Shown one piece after another: positions 22,569 to 33,314 of a stretch of DNA of 64,000 nucleotides (positions are counted from its first letter, which is position 1; each line of letters opens with the position of its first letter). Source of the DNA: Symsagittifera roscoffensis (taxonomy: Eukaryota > Xenacoelomorpha > Acoela > Convolutidae); contig NC_087068.1 of NCBI RefSeq assembly GCF_963678635.1, positions 53,220,213 to 53,284,212 on the forward strand, read 5' to 3'. The translations under genes were made by a program, and so were the position numbers. The notes beneath the pieces are model-generated. The model had not been told where the DNA came from and did no database searches. It saw only the letters and a program-made list of their open reading frames with translations.

Positions 22569-23814
22569 TGGCGCAGCCAGCAGGATTCGCAGCTCAAGAC
22601 AACAGAACGGATATGGGAATCCCGGTATTTTGGCATCAGCGAATCTAGACCCTCCGTGGCAATTTAAAATTTGGTTCGAACAATTTCTCATGGCGGTTAC
22701 GGTCAAAGAAAATGTGAACCCAGAGATTATTTTGGAAGAACCAAAAGACATATTAGAGGAACCACCACCACGCCCGGAAACGCCCAGGGATGGGGAGAAC
22801 GAAGATGCGAGGAACGCTAGAATTCTTAGAGATAAACTAGCTAGAGACAGAGTAGCATTGGAGAACGAAGAGAAAAGAACAAGAGGCCCACGAGTCGGAC
22901 ACAATGTCTTCTACAACGAAGTACAAAAGAAACTGGTGTCACGACTATTTCTATCTTTGGGCACTGAGGGAAAGAAAAGATTCCTACAAAAGAATCCGCA
23001 CGCAGAAATATCGAAAATGACGTTCAGAGAAATAACAGAGTTGGCAGAAGTCTCGTTTCAAAAAGTGAAATGTGTAACATACGAGAGATACAAGTTATTT
23101 ACGAGAATGCAAGAATCTGGAGAATCTCTAGAATCATTCCACGCAGCGTTAACTGCTCAAGCAGCCCGATCAGAACTAGGAACATTGGAAAATGAAATAG
23201 TGCGAGACTTTTTCATCTCGAAGATGAAGAACATGACATTACAGGACACGTTGACATTCGAAACTCTGGATCCAGAGGAAGTTCTAAAAAGGGCTATAAA
23301 ATTCGAACATAGCAAGGTAACCACAATGGCATTTCAAAAGACTAATGCTGCGGCTGCAGGAGGATCAAGTAGCAATTACACATCGGGTGTAAGAATAAAA
23401 CAGGAACCTGTAATGGCAGTTCGAAATTTGGGGGGGAAAACCAAAACTCCAAATAGAAGAGAAAATAATAACAGACAGAATAATAACAAAAATCAAAACA
23501 CGAAAACAAAACCATGTAATAGATGTGGAAGGACGTTTGAACACGGACACCTAAAAAATTGTCCAGCGATGGGAAAGGACTGTAAAAACTGTGGTAAACC
23601 AAATCATTTCGCTAAAATGTGCAGATCACAACAAGTAAGTGAAATTGCGGAAAAATCGGAAGAATCGATAGTGGAATGCGACCAGATCAGTGAAGGTGTT
23701 GGGTCATGTAGTGAATTTGAAGTCATGTTGATACAAACTCAACAACCGGAAAATGAACGAGTTTCAAAATATGTGAAAGATCGAATAAATGAGATGAGAA
23801 AAGAAACAAACTGA
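22568..23814 (+). CDS. gag: Gag of element B
   Basis: The main frame is open from 22546 to TGA 23812-23814. Its first ATG is at 22690, but Gag-like sequence (LDPPWQFKIWFEQFL) lies upstream of that. An ATG at 22568-22570, overlapping the primer site, opens another frame for 26 codons. The natural start is probably there, with a frameshift before about 22640. The capsid region is at roughly 22900-23320. Two zinc-binding stretches follow: CNRCGRTF...C (23515-23562) and a canonical CCHC knuckle CKNCGKPNHFAKMC (23581-23622), preceded by an Asn/Lys-rich basic segment. Packages element RNA. Pol follows in the same frame. Confidence 0.75.
22569..22589 (+). promoter_or_regulatory. Primer binding site of element B (serine tRNA-like)
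   Basis: TGGCGCAGCCAGCAGGATTC plus G, 21 bases, is the complement of a tRNA 3' end with acceptor strand TGGCTGC, discriminator G and T-arm CGAATCCTGC. This is what I know of serine tRNAs beginning GCAGCCA. The match stops within the T-loop. Confidence 0.75.
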
Positions 23815-26640
23815 AAAGTGGTTAGAGTTCAGAAAATAGACTCTATTCGAGATCCAACATTGAACCGAGTAAAGTCACTAAAGGCTATGGTACGAATAGA
23901 TAACCAGATTATTCAGCTAACAGTGGATACTGGTAGTCCTGTTTCATTTCTTAACTGGGCAACGACGAAAGAAATCATGGAAAAATCAAACAAAGTGAGA
24001 TTCATACCATCTGACAAATTGAACTTACAAACAAAATTTCTGGACTACAACAAACAACCGATCAGTATCCTGGGAGCCCTAAAAACCAATCTGAGGTCAG
24101 CGGGCTGGGAAGTTAAGGGCGCAACCTTTCTGGTATCAGAACGAAAAACTAGATGCATCATGGGATTAGACTTGCAAGGACAAGTGGGAATAGTGACTAC
24201 ACAAAGAACAGCGCCAAAAGAACTCACCAGGTTTGACGTGCTCATGTGCGAGCAGTCGGAAGGTTGGAAAGAAAAATTTTTAAATAAATTTAAGAACTTA
24301 TTTGAAAGGCAAGGCATTTCTAAAAACCACATCGTCAGTTCAAAATTCAAATACCCACTATGTCCGATACAAGAAAAGGGGAGAAGAATCCCAATTCACA
24401 TACAAGATAAAGTCGAAAAAGAAATCGAGAAGTTATTGACTGAAGGTCATATAACAAAACTTGATAAGTGTACAAGTGATTGCTTTATCGCCCCGATTGT
24501 GATAACAGTAAAGAAGGACGACTCAATAAAATTGGCAATGGACGCGAAACCAATCAATAGACAATTGTTCAAAAACAAATACCAAATGCCGAATGTAGAT
24601 GAACTTATTGATGGGGTAAGCCAGATTGTAACTGAAAACAAAAAGGGTACGCTATATTTTTCGGTGTTAGATTTGAAATATGCGTACAGTCAACTAAAAT
24701 TGGCTGCGGATACAGCTAGGCAATGCAACTTTAACATTGTGGGCGGAAAAGCAACCGGAACTTACAGATTCTTGACAGGATTCTACGGACTAGCAGATAT
24801 GCCAGCTGAATTTCAAAAGGCTATGGATAGAACCATCAATCACGCTAAAAACACGTTCTGTTTTCTGGATGACATACTTATTGTGTCAAAGGGAAGTGAA
24901 ATCGAACATGCCAACCTAGTAGAAGCAGTATTAAAGAAATTGGATGCGGAAAACTTGGCACTGAAACTATCAAAATGCGAATTTTTCAAACAAGAAGTGA
25001 ATTGGTTGGGTCATCATCTCTCAGAAGAAGGGGTTAGACCGAAGATCACTAAAACGGAAGCGGTAGTAAACTTGAACCCGCCGAAATCCCTAAAACAACT
25101 AAGGTCATTTCTAGGAAGCATAAATCATTTAGCTAAATTTATACCTAACGTAGCAAGTCTGACAGAAAAATTAAGACCACTTCTTAAAGAAGAAAATCAA
25201 AAGAAAAAGTTAAAAAACATGAAACTCCCGGTGAAAAAATTCGAGTGGGGGGATGTTCGCACAGAAGCATTTAATGCTATAAAAGGAGCTGTGGCGAATA
25301 TTACGAAAGTGCATTATTACGATGCAAATCGTGAAACACGAGTTAAATGCGATGCTAGCCATGATGGACTAGGGTCCACTTTAGAACAACAAAATGATGA
25401 AGGGTTGTGGGTCCCAATTTCGTTCGCATCCCGATACCTAAATGCTCAAGAAAAAAAATATTCAACAAATGAGTTGGAATTATTGGCAGTTGTTTGGGCA
25501 GTAGATAGATATAAACACTACCTTCTGGGGAAACCATTTACCATCGCAACTGACCATAAAGCGCTTACAACAGCATTGGATGTTAATCAATCGAACAAGA
25601 CCTACCAATCACGCTTAACCCGGTGGGTTGACCGGTTACTGCGGTATCAGTTCAACATAGTTCACATTCCGGGGAGGGACATGGGCATAGTTGATTTTTT
25701 ATCGCGTGATCCTTTCAATGATCCCTGGCCCGAATCAGAATTAGACGAAAAGTTTGTAGTAGCGACAATAAACTCTTTTCATGAAGCGTTCGACTGCTGG
25801 AACAGTAGGCTTAAAAATTCAAGGTCGCTCAACCGGAACGAAAACGTTCTAGAATGTTCTAGAAGGAATGTTAGGAAACAGTCATCAAGTAATGGTTGCT
25901 ATAGCAACCAAAACGGTCAAAACCGAACAAAGCTCGACCGGAACGAGAGAAAACAGTTTCCACGACTGCAAAAACAGCTGAACACAACATTTCAACAGAA
26001 ACAAATCACTCTTTCGTCAAATCAACCCAGCAAACAGTCAGTCTTAAATAATTGCAAAATAAAAAAACGACCAGTACCGAAAAAAATAGAAAAAACAGAC
26101 TCAAGAATCGAGATGTCAGAAAATGCAAACAGAACATACGACTGGTGGTCCAGCTCACCACAAGATTGGCGGAATGAGGAGCGTGAAGAAAGCCTAATGG
26201 ACCCAAAGTGGAACCGATCATTTTCCACCAATAACCAACTCTCGGGAGAGGAGGAGATCACAGAGACAGTACAACGTACGAGAAAAATTATACGAGGAGG
26301 CAGAAAAAATAGGGACAGCTCAGACAGCGAAACACGTCAAGCACAACGAGTAAAATTGTCAAAACCGATCGCATCGACAGAACGAAAACTCAGNNNNNNN
26401 NNNNNNNNNNNNNNNNNNNNNNNNNNNNNNNNNNNNNNNNNNNNNNNNNNNNNNNNNNNNNNNNNNNNNNNNNNNNNNNNNNNNNNNNNNNNNNNNNNNN
26501 NNNNNNNNNNNNNNNNNNNNNNNNNNNNNNNNNNNNNNNNNNNNNNNNNNNNNNNNNNNNNNNNNNNNNNNNNNNNNNNNNNNNNNNNNNNNNAGTTTAC
26601 CCCAATTTACGAAAAAGAAACAAGGTCAAAAATGCGATAG
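23815..26640 (+). CDS. pol: Pol of element B: protease, RT, RNase H (no integrase seen)
   Basis: Lies in the same frame as gag, separated only by TGA 23812-23814, so expression by stop readthrough is plausible. Retropepsin VDTGSPVSFLNW is at 23923. RT runs from about 24370 to 25000, with VLDLKYAYSQL and FLDD at 24862-24873. The RT connection LGHHLSEEGVRP follows, then RNase H (KCDASHDGLGSTLEQ near 25347, ATDHKAL near 25545, HIPGRDMGIVDFLSRD near 25663). After RNase H comes an unusual Asn/Arg/Gln/Ser-rich, basic stretch of over 200 residues up to the N gap at 26394. Only 15 codons follow the gap before the stop. Integrase motifs are not present on either side; they may lie in the unsequenced gap or be lost. 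Confidence 0.85.
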   Translation, partial: KVVRVQKIDSIRDPTLNRVKSLKAMVRIDNQIIQLTVDTGSPVSFLNWATTKEIMEKSNKVRFIPSDKLNLQTKFLDYNKQPISILGALKTNLRSAGWEVKGATFLVSERKTRCIMGLDLQGQVGIVTTQRTAPKELTRFDVLMCEQSEGWKEKFLNKFKNLFERQGISKNHIVSSKFKYPLCPIQEKGRRIPIHIQDKVEKEIEKLLTEGHITKLDKCTSDCFIAPIVITVKKDDSIKLAMDAKPINRQLFKNKYQMPNVDELIDGVSQIVTENKKGTLYFSVLDLKYAYSQLKLAADTARQCNFNIVGGKATGTYRFLTGFYGLADMPAEFQKAMDRTINHAKNTFCFLDDILIVSKGSEIEHANLVEAVLKKLDAENLALKLSKCEFFKQEVNWLGHHLSEEGVRPKITKTEAVVNLNPPKSLKQLRSFLGSINHLAKFIPNVASLTEKLRPLLKEENQKKKLKNMKLPVKKFEWGDVRTEAFNAIKGAVANITKVHYYDANRETRVKCDASHDGLGSTLEQQNDEGLWVPISFASRYLNAQEKKYSTNELELLAVVWAVDRYKHYLLGKPFTIATDHKALTTALDVNQSNKTYQSRLTRWVDRLLRYQFNIVHIPGRDMGIVDFLSRDPFNDPWPESELDEKFVVATINSFHEAFDCWNSRLKNSRSLNRNENVLECSRRNVRKQSSSNGCYSNQNGQNRTKLDRNERKQFPRLQKQLNTTFQQKQITLSSNQPSKQSVLNNCKIKKRPVPKKIEKTDSRIEMSENANRTYDWWSSSPQDWRNEEREESLMDPKWNRSFSTNNQLSGEEEITETVQRTRKIIRGGRKNRDSSDSETRQAQRVKLSKPIASTERKLXXXXXXXXXXXXXXXXXXXXXXXXXXXXXXXXXXXXXXXXXXXXXXXXXXXXXXXXXXXXXXXXXXXXFTPIYEKETRSKMR
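26394..26593. other. Assembly gap (200 N)
   Basis: Exactly 200 unknown bases inside the element B pol frame. Round length suggests a placeholder rather than a measured gap. The frame stays open across it, which may be coincidence. Confidence 0.99.
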
Positions 26641-27352
26641 ACAAAATGCAATTTCATAGCGCCAAATGCAGCGCCAACCCAATTCTGTAGCAGCCCACTT
26701 TCTGAACTAAATTGCCGAGATGAAAATGAAGAAAGCAAAAGCAGCTATGAAGCACAAACGTTTTTCAATTAGCTAGACTATCGTGGTACTTTACCTTTGT
26801 CTGGTCTTTGTACAATCTTTTGGCACAGTTTTGATTTTCATCAAAATACGCATTCTCAATTTTATATGAACTTGTCTGCTCACTTTCCAATAAAAATTTT
26901 GGCATTTACCCAATTTTATCTAATAATGTTTTAGGCATCAATCTTGAGTTCCAAAAAGCTTTGATTTTTCTTTTTAATATATATGTTGCATCAATATCGA
27001 GTTAACTTAACTTAAAAATAAAGGAAAATATAGATTTTTTTGTTATCCATCAGAAAACAACAACTTCAAAAACTAAAAATTTTAAAGAATTCTTATAATT
27101 TAGAATCAGCCTTAGTTTTGAAAAACTTGTGAAAATAAATATCTTCTTAAATCTCGCACGATTGAAACTTGCTTTTTCACAAGAACACTTACTGTTTCTT
27201 TTGACCAAAAGTCGCTTGGACTGTTATTTTGTTGACCAGTTTTTGTCCCAGCCAAACAGTTAATTGACCATTTAATTTAAGTTGCACATTTTACGGCAAG
27301 TACAACCCATGCAGAGTTCACCAAAATTGACCATGGACTAGTATTCAGCCAG
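26641..27352. other. AT-rich DNA after element B pol, nothing recognised
   Basis: No open frame of interest and no integrase, LTR or tRNA-like sequence. The more AT-rich base composition compared with the flanking element sequence suggests inserted or non-coding DNA. Confidence 0.4.
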
Positions 27353-28262
27353 ATGATCAGTTTTCTTTTCAATACCCTCGCCAGTAACTATCAAAAACAC
27401 CAACTAACTATCTGCGGGAAAAAAAGTAGAAGAGTACCGTCGTCGACCAAGGGCCTGAAACCGAAGCAACGATGGAGACAGCGTTATCGGATTCCGAGTC
27501 AAGTGATGACGTCAAATAAATCTGCCCGCCAAAGGATCCCTTTGTGCGAGACTTCCAGCAAAGTCAAATTTCAGGAAACACAGAAACTAATGACGTAATA
27601 ATCCTGGGACTCAGAGAATGAAACGGAACATAAGAGGTCCACGTCCGAAATCTCAAGATAAAGCCATAATCACGCCGTCAAAAAGAAATAAAAGCTGTCA
27701 GCATAGGAGGCTAAAAAGATGAAGCCCTCGCTAACGAAAAGGAGAACCATGAAGAAGCCGGACTTAGTAAGCCCGGCAGAGAGTCTAGACCATTGTCATC
27801 AACACAGATCGAGAGGAACGGCAGAGATCAGAAAAAGAAAAAACGATTAGAAAAGGAAAGTCCACAGAAGAAATTCTCAACGAATTTATAAAAGATGGAA
27901 CCACCCACGAGGAATGATTACAAACGGCAGAGCAGGTACTCAACAGAGGAGTTGAAAAGACAGTCGAAATAATCTCTCTGAAGGACAGTCTACAGCCGAT
28001 ATTGTCAGACGAACTGGCAAAAACGTCACCAGAAGGATGAGAACCGGCAGAAAAGTCGATCAGGAAGGGGCATAGCGAGGGTTCATTCAAGATGATGGCA
28101 GTACTAGACGAGGGCAGAAGAAGCATGAGGGCCAACAAAAAAAAGCAGCCGACCAGATATTGAAATCAGGTAAATCACTCGATGAGATCAGTGGAAGAAC
28201 AGGCATCGGAGAAATGTCTGAAGAATTGGAAAGAGTGTCACTAAAGCGTACACGACAGAAAT
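27353..28262 (+). pseudogene. Degraded third reading frame of element B
   Basis: Plus-strand coding-like sequence in shifting frames. The best part runs about 27790-28262. It contains charged helical stretches such as KGKSTEEILNEFIKDG and ILKSGKSLDEISGRTG, a repeated (K)SxEEI/SLDEI pattern, and TGA codons at two places. The minus-strand frame at 27785-28138 is its shadow. Placed between pol and the polypurine tract, where env-like or accessory genes sit in other elements. No family recognised. Confidence 0.4.
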
Positions 28263-28379
28263 AGTAATACAAAACCGATAACAGGACCCAACTGATAATA
28301 AGATTTGCAAAATTGACCGGGCAAAACTGAGATTAAAACTCTTGTTATTATTGTATTATAAAAACATTTACGGAGCACT

Positions 28380-28394
28380 GGAAAAGGAGGAAAG
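28380..28394 (+). promoter_or_regulatory. Polypurine tract of element B
   Basis: GGAAAAGGAGGAAAG, 15 purines, immediately before TGGTAC, the same hexamer that begins the putative 5' LTR. Such a tract primes plus-strand DNA synthesis. Confidence 0.6.
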
Positions 28395-28400
28395 TGGTAC

Positions 28401-28956
28401 TGATATGGCAGTAGCCATTAGTCTGTGAAATATTTTTACATATAGTATGAACTAATGCCGGTCTTTATTAAGGTCAACTATTGTGCTTGATTTAGAAGAT
28501 CACATTCACAACCAGTATATTAATTTATACACTATGATTCAGAACTTTATTAAAACATATTCATACAAAAACGTTTTTTTTTTCGTTTTCACTTGAGTTT
28601 TACATAAAAAAGTTTTCTTGCCCTTTGAATTCACTTAGGGCTACTTATTTTATAGCCAGGTGATTTGAAGTTTGAAGTTATTTCTGAGATTTTTACCTAT
28701 TATAAAAATCCAAATTATATCGCATTATATTCTAAAAAAAATCAACTATAACTGTCTTTATATTAACATCAAAATTAATAATGTTATAATATTATCGGCA
28801 AAATTTTCGAAGAATCATATATGCTCGATGCTGTAGTAGTGTTTAAGACGGTTTATCCAAAAAGGAAAGTACCAACATACGAGCTGTTCAGCTCTTCGCG
28901 GAGGACAGCTGTTGTGCCCCTGTTAAAGATCTACATGCAAAATTTTTTGGTATTTT
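28401..28956. other. AT-rich DNA, nothing recognised
   Basis: No supported gene. A CAGCTGTTCAG...GACAGCTG segment at about 28880-28915 could form a short hairpin. Confidence 0.4.
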
Positions 28957-29075
28957 TTTGGGCTGGGTAATGTAGTCTCACCCTCAAGCAACGAGCACGG
29001 ATCATGGTGGGCCTCGAACATCTGACCTTTCAATTAAGAGGCCGCGACGTGACCACTTCACCACTACTTCCCTTT
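28957..29075 (-). repeat. tRNA-derived SINE fragment (tRNA-Lys-like)
   Basis: On the minus strand the sequence reads TGGTGAAGTGG (29063-29053), a perfect polymerase III A box. An anticodon-arm-like CCTCTTAATTGAAAGG follows, resembling lysine tRNAs with CTT anticodon, then a B-box-like TGTTCGAGGCC (about 29020-29010). After the tRNA-like head comes a short body ending in CCCAAAAAAATACC. The stems are imperfect, so it is a SINE or pseudo-tRNA rather than a functional gene. Confidence 0.5.
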
Positions 29076-30993
29076 GCGGTTTAACATGTTAAGTATAATC
29101 TGTTAATATCTCGAAGCTTTTGTCCTATAAATGGGTGATAAACCATCCATTCATCGATCACTGAAAACTAAAGATCACATGACAGAAAGTTACTTCAGCA
29201 ATCGAGTTAATCTTCCAAGTTAAGTCCTGAAGATCTTTATGGTTTGAATGGTAACGTAGTTCTGCACTAGAGTTTAGAGAAAATTAGAAGTAACCTATTA
29301 GTAAAAAAAAATGAAACAAAACCTTGCAGAATTTAAAATCTTACTATTAAAAAAGATTTACAAATTAGCCAATATTTATAATGATGTAAAATATCACTAA
29401 TATTGTTATCTGCAAAATCATAAAAATAAGAACGACTCTGCTTTTTATGAAAAAGTCAAGCTGAAAAGACGACTTAGATGATACTTTTTGTGAATTTTGC
29501 ATTTTGATTTTTTTGCACGTAACATTTCCGTTAAAACAAAAATGAGTCTACGTTTGAGAGAAAAAAGAAATAAAGGTACTGCCAGTGTTTTTTTTGTACT
29601 CACGTGAGACTGATTCTTGATATTCGGTTTCAAAAACAAAAAATATTTTTCAAATCAATAGTTTTATTGGCTTAAATGACAACCGATTGACTTTTAAAAA
29701 TCCCTTCTTTCGTGATTAAGTCAATTTTGCACATTTCAATGTCGAACAAAGTACAATTTTAAAACAATCACGCTTTGCACCAGCATAATCAACCTAATTT
29801 AAAATCTTTGGTTGAGCGGGTTTTATACTATAATAACATAGTGACGTATTATAAAAAGTCAATTAAGTCATCGACCCAATTTCATCTCATATAAACCATG
29901 AATTATTTTACCGCAATTTTAGTGAGCTTAAGAATCTCTAAAAAACAGCAGCTGTCCGCTAATTTAGTGCACTCATTTGGTACTTTTTATGACGTCTATC
30001 TTAAGTTGATCGATAGTAAAACTTTTCCGAAGACAGACACCTTGGGCATCAATAAAAGCAAAGCCCCAATATGCACTAAGCACCAGTATACAATAAGACA
30101 CTAGCGCGCCAAAAAAGTTTGAACCAAACCTTCGCAAAGGTGCCCAACAATGTCAGCGTGGCCTTTCTTCCAAATACGGCTGCGCGCAGACTTTCTGGGC
30201 CTAAATGTCGTCTTTTTAGCGTAGGAGAACTCGGAAATTTATTTGCCTAAAGACTTGGCCAAAAACTCAACAAACTTCGAAAAGCCGTCCCTCAAAAGCT
30301 TTTGGCCCACGATAATGTGTTGTTTTGTCATACAACGCTCAAGCAAATCTTAGCCAACTTTAATCTAATTTTGACTGCAAGAATAGAATATTTGAAAAAA
30401 AAAATGCACAGTTCAACCGATCGAAAGCACTTAAAATTACCCAATAAAAGCTTGATAATGTCTGTTAAAACAAAAAGTCACCTCAAAAATTGTATTTTCT
30501 CGTTTGATCTCTACTAATTGCATAGTTTCATCGAAAAACTTTGTGTTCTGTAGACAATGTCAAACCAAATTTCTCAAAAAAGGATTGCTTTTTGCGAATG
30601 AATTGCGTCAAAAAGACGATTTAAATCAAAAGAAAACCCTAATATTAGCCTTTTGCTTTTGAAACTGAAGAATTTTGAAAAACTTTATAAGACAAGACTG
30701 CTGGCATTTCGAGGCAAAGCATTGGATATTCCAATTATTCTGTAAAAGGTCCAATGAAAATTTGGCGGTCAAACGTTTTGAAAACATAAATTTTGCATAA
30801 CATATTTTTCGTTCCCAAATGCCAACATAGAATATGGTTAAGAATCAATATTTGAGGCGGGTAGTAAATTAATTTGATCAATTATCTTGCTTCAATTCAA
30901 TATACAGAACTATTTTGAGTTTCAAACATTGTCAGTTTGCGTTACACTTTGAGCATCCTGGATAAGAACTTCAAAGCTCGCATATCTTATTGT
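29076..30993. other. AT-rich intergenic DNA
   Basis: Several short frames (for example 29898-30104 and 30302-30517) have no motif, conserved signal or splice structure. I see no gene, RT remnant or RNA gene here. Confidence 0.5.
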
Positions 30994-31536
30994 TCCGACT
31001 TTCGATACGAAAATAACGGAATATTTGTGCTCGGGGTGGGTTTTTTTTTCTTCAGACAAATTTCGACTTTTTAACTAGACATTTTTGACGGAATTTTTTT
31101 TATATCATTCAAAAGGTATTGCTGTCCTGAGCTTAAATTTGAAAAGATATTTGACCTGTGATCATTTTTCGTATAGTTATAAGGGTTTAAAGATTGCCAT
31201 TTTGGCCATTATGACCAATTTGGGAAAATTAACGCGCGATATAATTCGCGCTATTAACGCGTAAGCGGAGATTTAATCCGTCTTATAAATCGTTCCAAAT
31301 TGGTTGAACGAAGCTTATTTGCCATATTTGTTTTGTTACAAGGAACGAAATCTATCTTTTTCTACTTTATATGGCGTGTGGGGGGATGATTTTCATAAAA
31401 AATTTCAAATTTTAGAAAAAAAAATTTTCATTTTATTTTATTTCATTTAATTTTTTTAGGTTTTTACTCCTGCTCCAGATACCTTAAAAGGCAGTCGGAA
31501 CATTCAGGGCTTCGCCCTGATACGAGCAGTCTTGTT
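30994..31536 (+). repeat. Dispersed repeat R1, copy 1
   Basis: 543 bases sharing order and sequence with 33315-33843. Both begin TCCGACTTTCGATACGAAA. Both include a CG-rich self-complementary segment TTAACGCGCGATA.(A)TTCGCGCTATTAACGCG near the middle and end in a GGCTTC..CCTGATACGAG(C/A)AGTCTTGTT segment. In this copy the end contains a perfect hairpin, CAGGGC-TTC-GCCCTG. Non-coding. Confidence 0.8.
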
Positions 31537-33314
31537 CTGGTTAATTACCCTTTTGGCAAATAGCGGAGCCGAGAATCTTTCCAAATAGAATTGGAGGTGA
31601 AATAAGTTTTCCTACATTTAAAGACAAGGAGCCAACATGTTCGATGGGATAACAAAAAGATTCAAAAGTTATTTGAATCCTCAAAATTGACTTGAAAAAA
31701 CTTTCCCCATACATTTTTATTCTTTTCTTCATTTAAAATACACTTACCAACGAAACTATATAAAACATAGTTTGAGTAAAAAAAACCTTAAGTTGCTTAC
31801 CAAAAAATTTTCGAAAAAAGTACTTCTCTATTCAATTACAAGAAGGCGCTTCATTCTAATCTGATGAAACAATACTAAAAGACGTTGGTAAAAAATGAAT
31901 TTTCTCGGCTTTGGAAAACTAAAACTATGAGAACACACTAAAAAAAAACTTTTCAGACAACAATTATTTTTCGGTTTGAGTTTTCGTAAACGTAAATCAG
32001 GTTATTACTTGCCATCTGTCGCATTTTTGCCTGTGAAAACTTGAATCTGCTATTTAATTTCTAATTTAACATTTCGATGTTCCGACCTTTGAAAATGGTG
32101 AGGAAACTTGTATTCGGAATAGTTATGTCCACACAAAATCAGGTACCACCACAATTAATCATCGTAATGAAGTATTAGCGGTCGAGGGATACATTATGTT
32201 GAAACCCTTTCAGCTGTGCTGTGCTTCAAACGACATCAAATGCTTTGAAAAACAAACTCTCAGTGTAAAAAAAAACCTGTTTGAAACTTTTGATTTTTGT
32301 TCTAATTTTGAGAGAATAAAGCGAGCACGCAAAATTAATAATACCTAATTTAAAACGTTTGCATTAGCTTAATCGTGCCTAATTTTAATTTTTATATGTG
32401 TAAAACGATTTGCAATTCGCCTATTCTACTTTGACTGCTAAATTTGTCTAAGTTCCATTTTTTGTTCATATCCTACTGGCACACCAACCCAAAAAATATA
32501 TATTCTATTTTTGAAGACTGTGGTGCGAACAATCTGTGCCTCTTGCACAGTTACCGGCTATTTTTGTTTGAAAAAACGACTTGATCTGTTTTTGGAAAAA
32601 ACGCTTAAGTCTAATATCCGTTGTATACAAAATCGTCCAATTCAGTTATAGTTTAATTTACCGCAGTTTCATCGTAGATTAATTTAAATTGTACCAGGTG
32701 TTATCTTCAACAGGCAGAAAAGAATTGTAAAAAACAAGGCTACGTAAGGCTAATGTACAGGGATGGATTAAAAAGCATATAGATAAAACGGAATAACTTC
32801 CAGCAAGCATTCAAACACATTTAGCTAAAAGGATCTAACGTGTGATTATTTGATAAAAAAACAAGATTAACTTTGAACGCAAATAATTTAACGTACATTA
32901 ACTGATAAGCTGACTTTCAGCTATTAGATGTGCGATGAACAAAATACTGTCCTTTGAAACAAAGTTTGGTATGAACAAAAGGGTTGGCCTCAAAAACTCA
33001 AAATTTATGCTATTTATCTGTGATTTCAGCCTGTTAAAGTTATTTATTGCGGGAATTATGCGACAAAGTTTTGTATCAGAGTCAGAGAGAAGTGAAGTAA
33101 AATCCGTGTTCATAGATCTAGCACCGGATTTTGCTTTGACGTCTTTTTTGCATTTCAAATAAAATGCACAATTGCTTGTTTTTTTTATACAACGAAAACA
33201 AAAGACGAGCCTCATTTGTGTCGATCCTTTTTGCTTAAAGTATGATTTCAAGTTTGATGACTGGATAATTCAAGTCATAATTCAATCAAGATTGCTTCTG
33301 ACAAACGTTGTTGA
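31537..33314. other. AT-rich intergenic DNA between R1 copies
   Basis: No supported gene. Overlapping frames at 32898-33251 (minus) and 32935-33162 (plus) mirror each other and lack motifs. A short perfect hairpin CTGTGC-CTCTT-GCACAG lies at about 32536-32552. Confidence 0.45.

Larger units (their letters stand above)
22295..28394 (+). mobile_element. Element B: Ty3/gypsy-type LTR retrotransposon, partial
   Basis: Left end: putative LTR 22295-22568 (TG...CA) followed at once by a tRNA primer site. Then gag (to 23814) and pol with protease, RT and RNase H in the same frame, an assembly gap at 26394-26593, a degraded third frame, and a purine tract at 28380-28394 followed by TGGTAC, which are also the first six bases of the putative 5' LTR. 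Beyond those six bases I cannot align the two ends, so the 3' LTR is absent, truncated or strongly diverged. Inserted downstream of a RING exon. Confidence 0.75.

Noticed and set aside
30994-31540. Helitron 3' end (hairpin followed by CTGG)
   Set aside because: The CTRR-like end occurs in only one of the two copies and no Rep/helicase sequence is present.
32898-33251. Possible host gene (overlapping frames on both strands)
   Set aside because: Short, motif-free, mirrored on both strands, no splice or start context.
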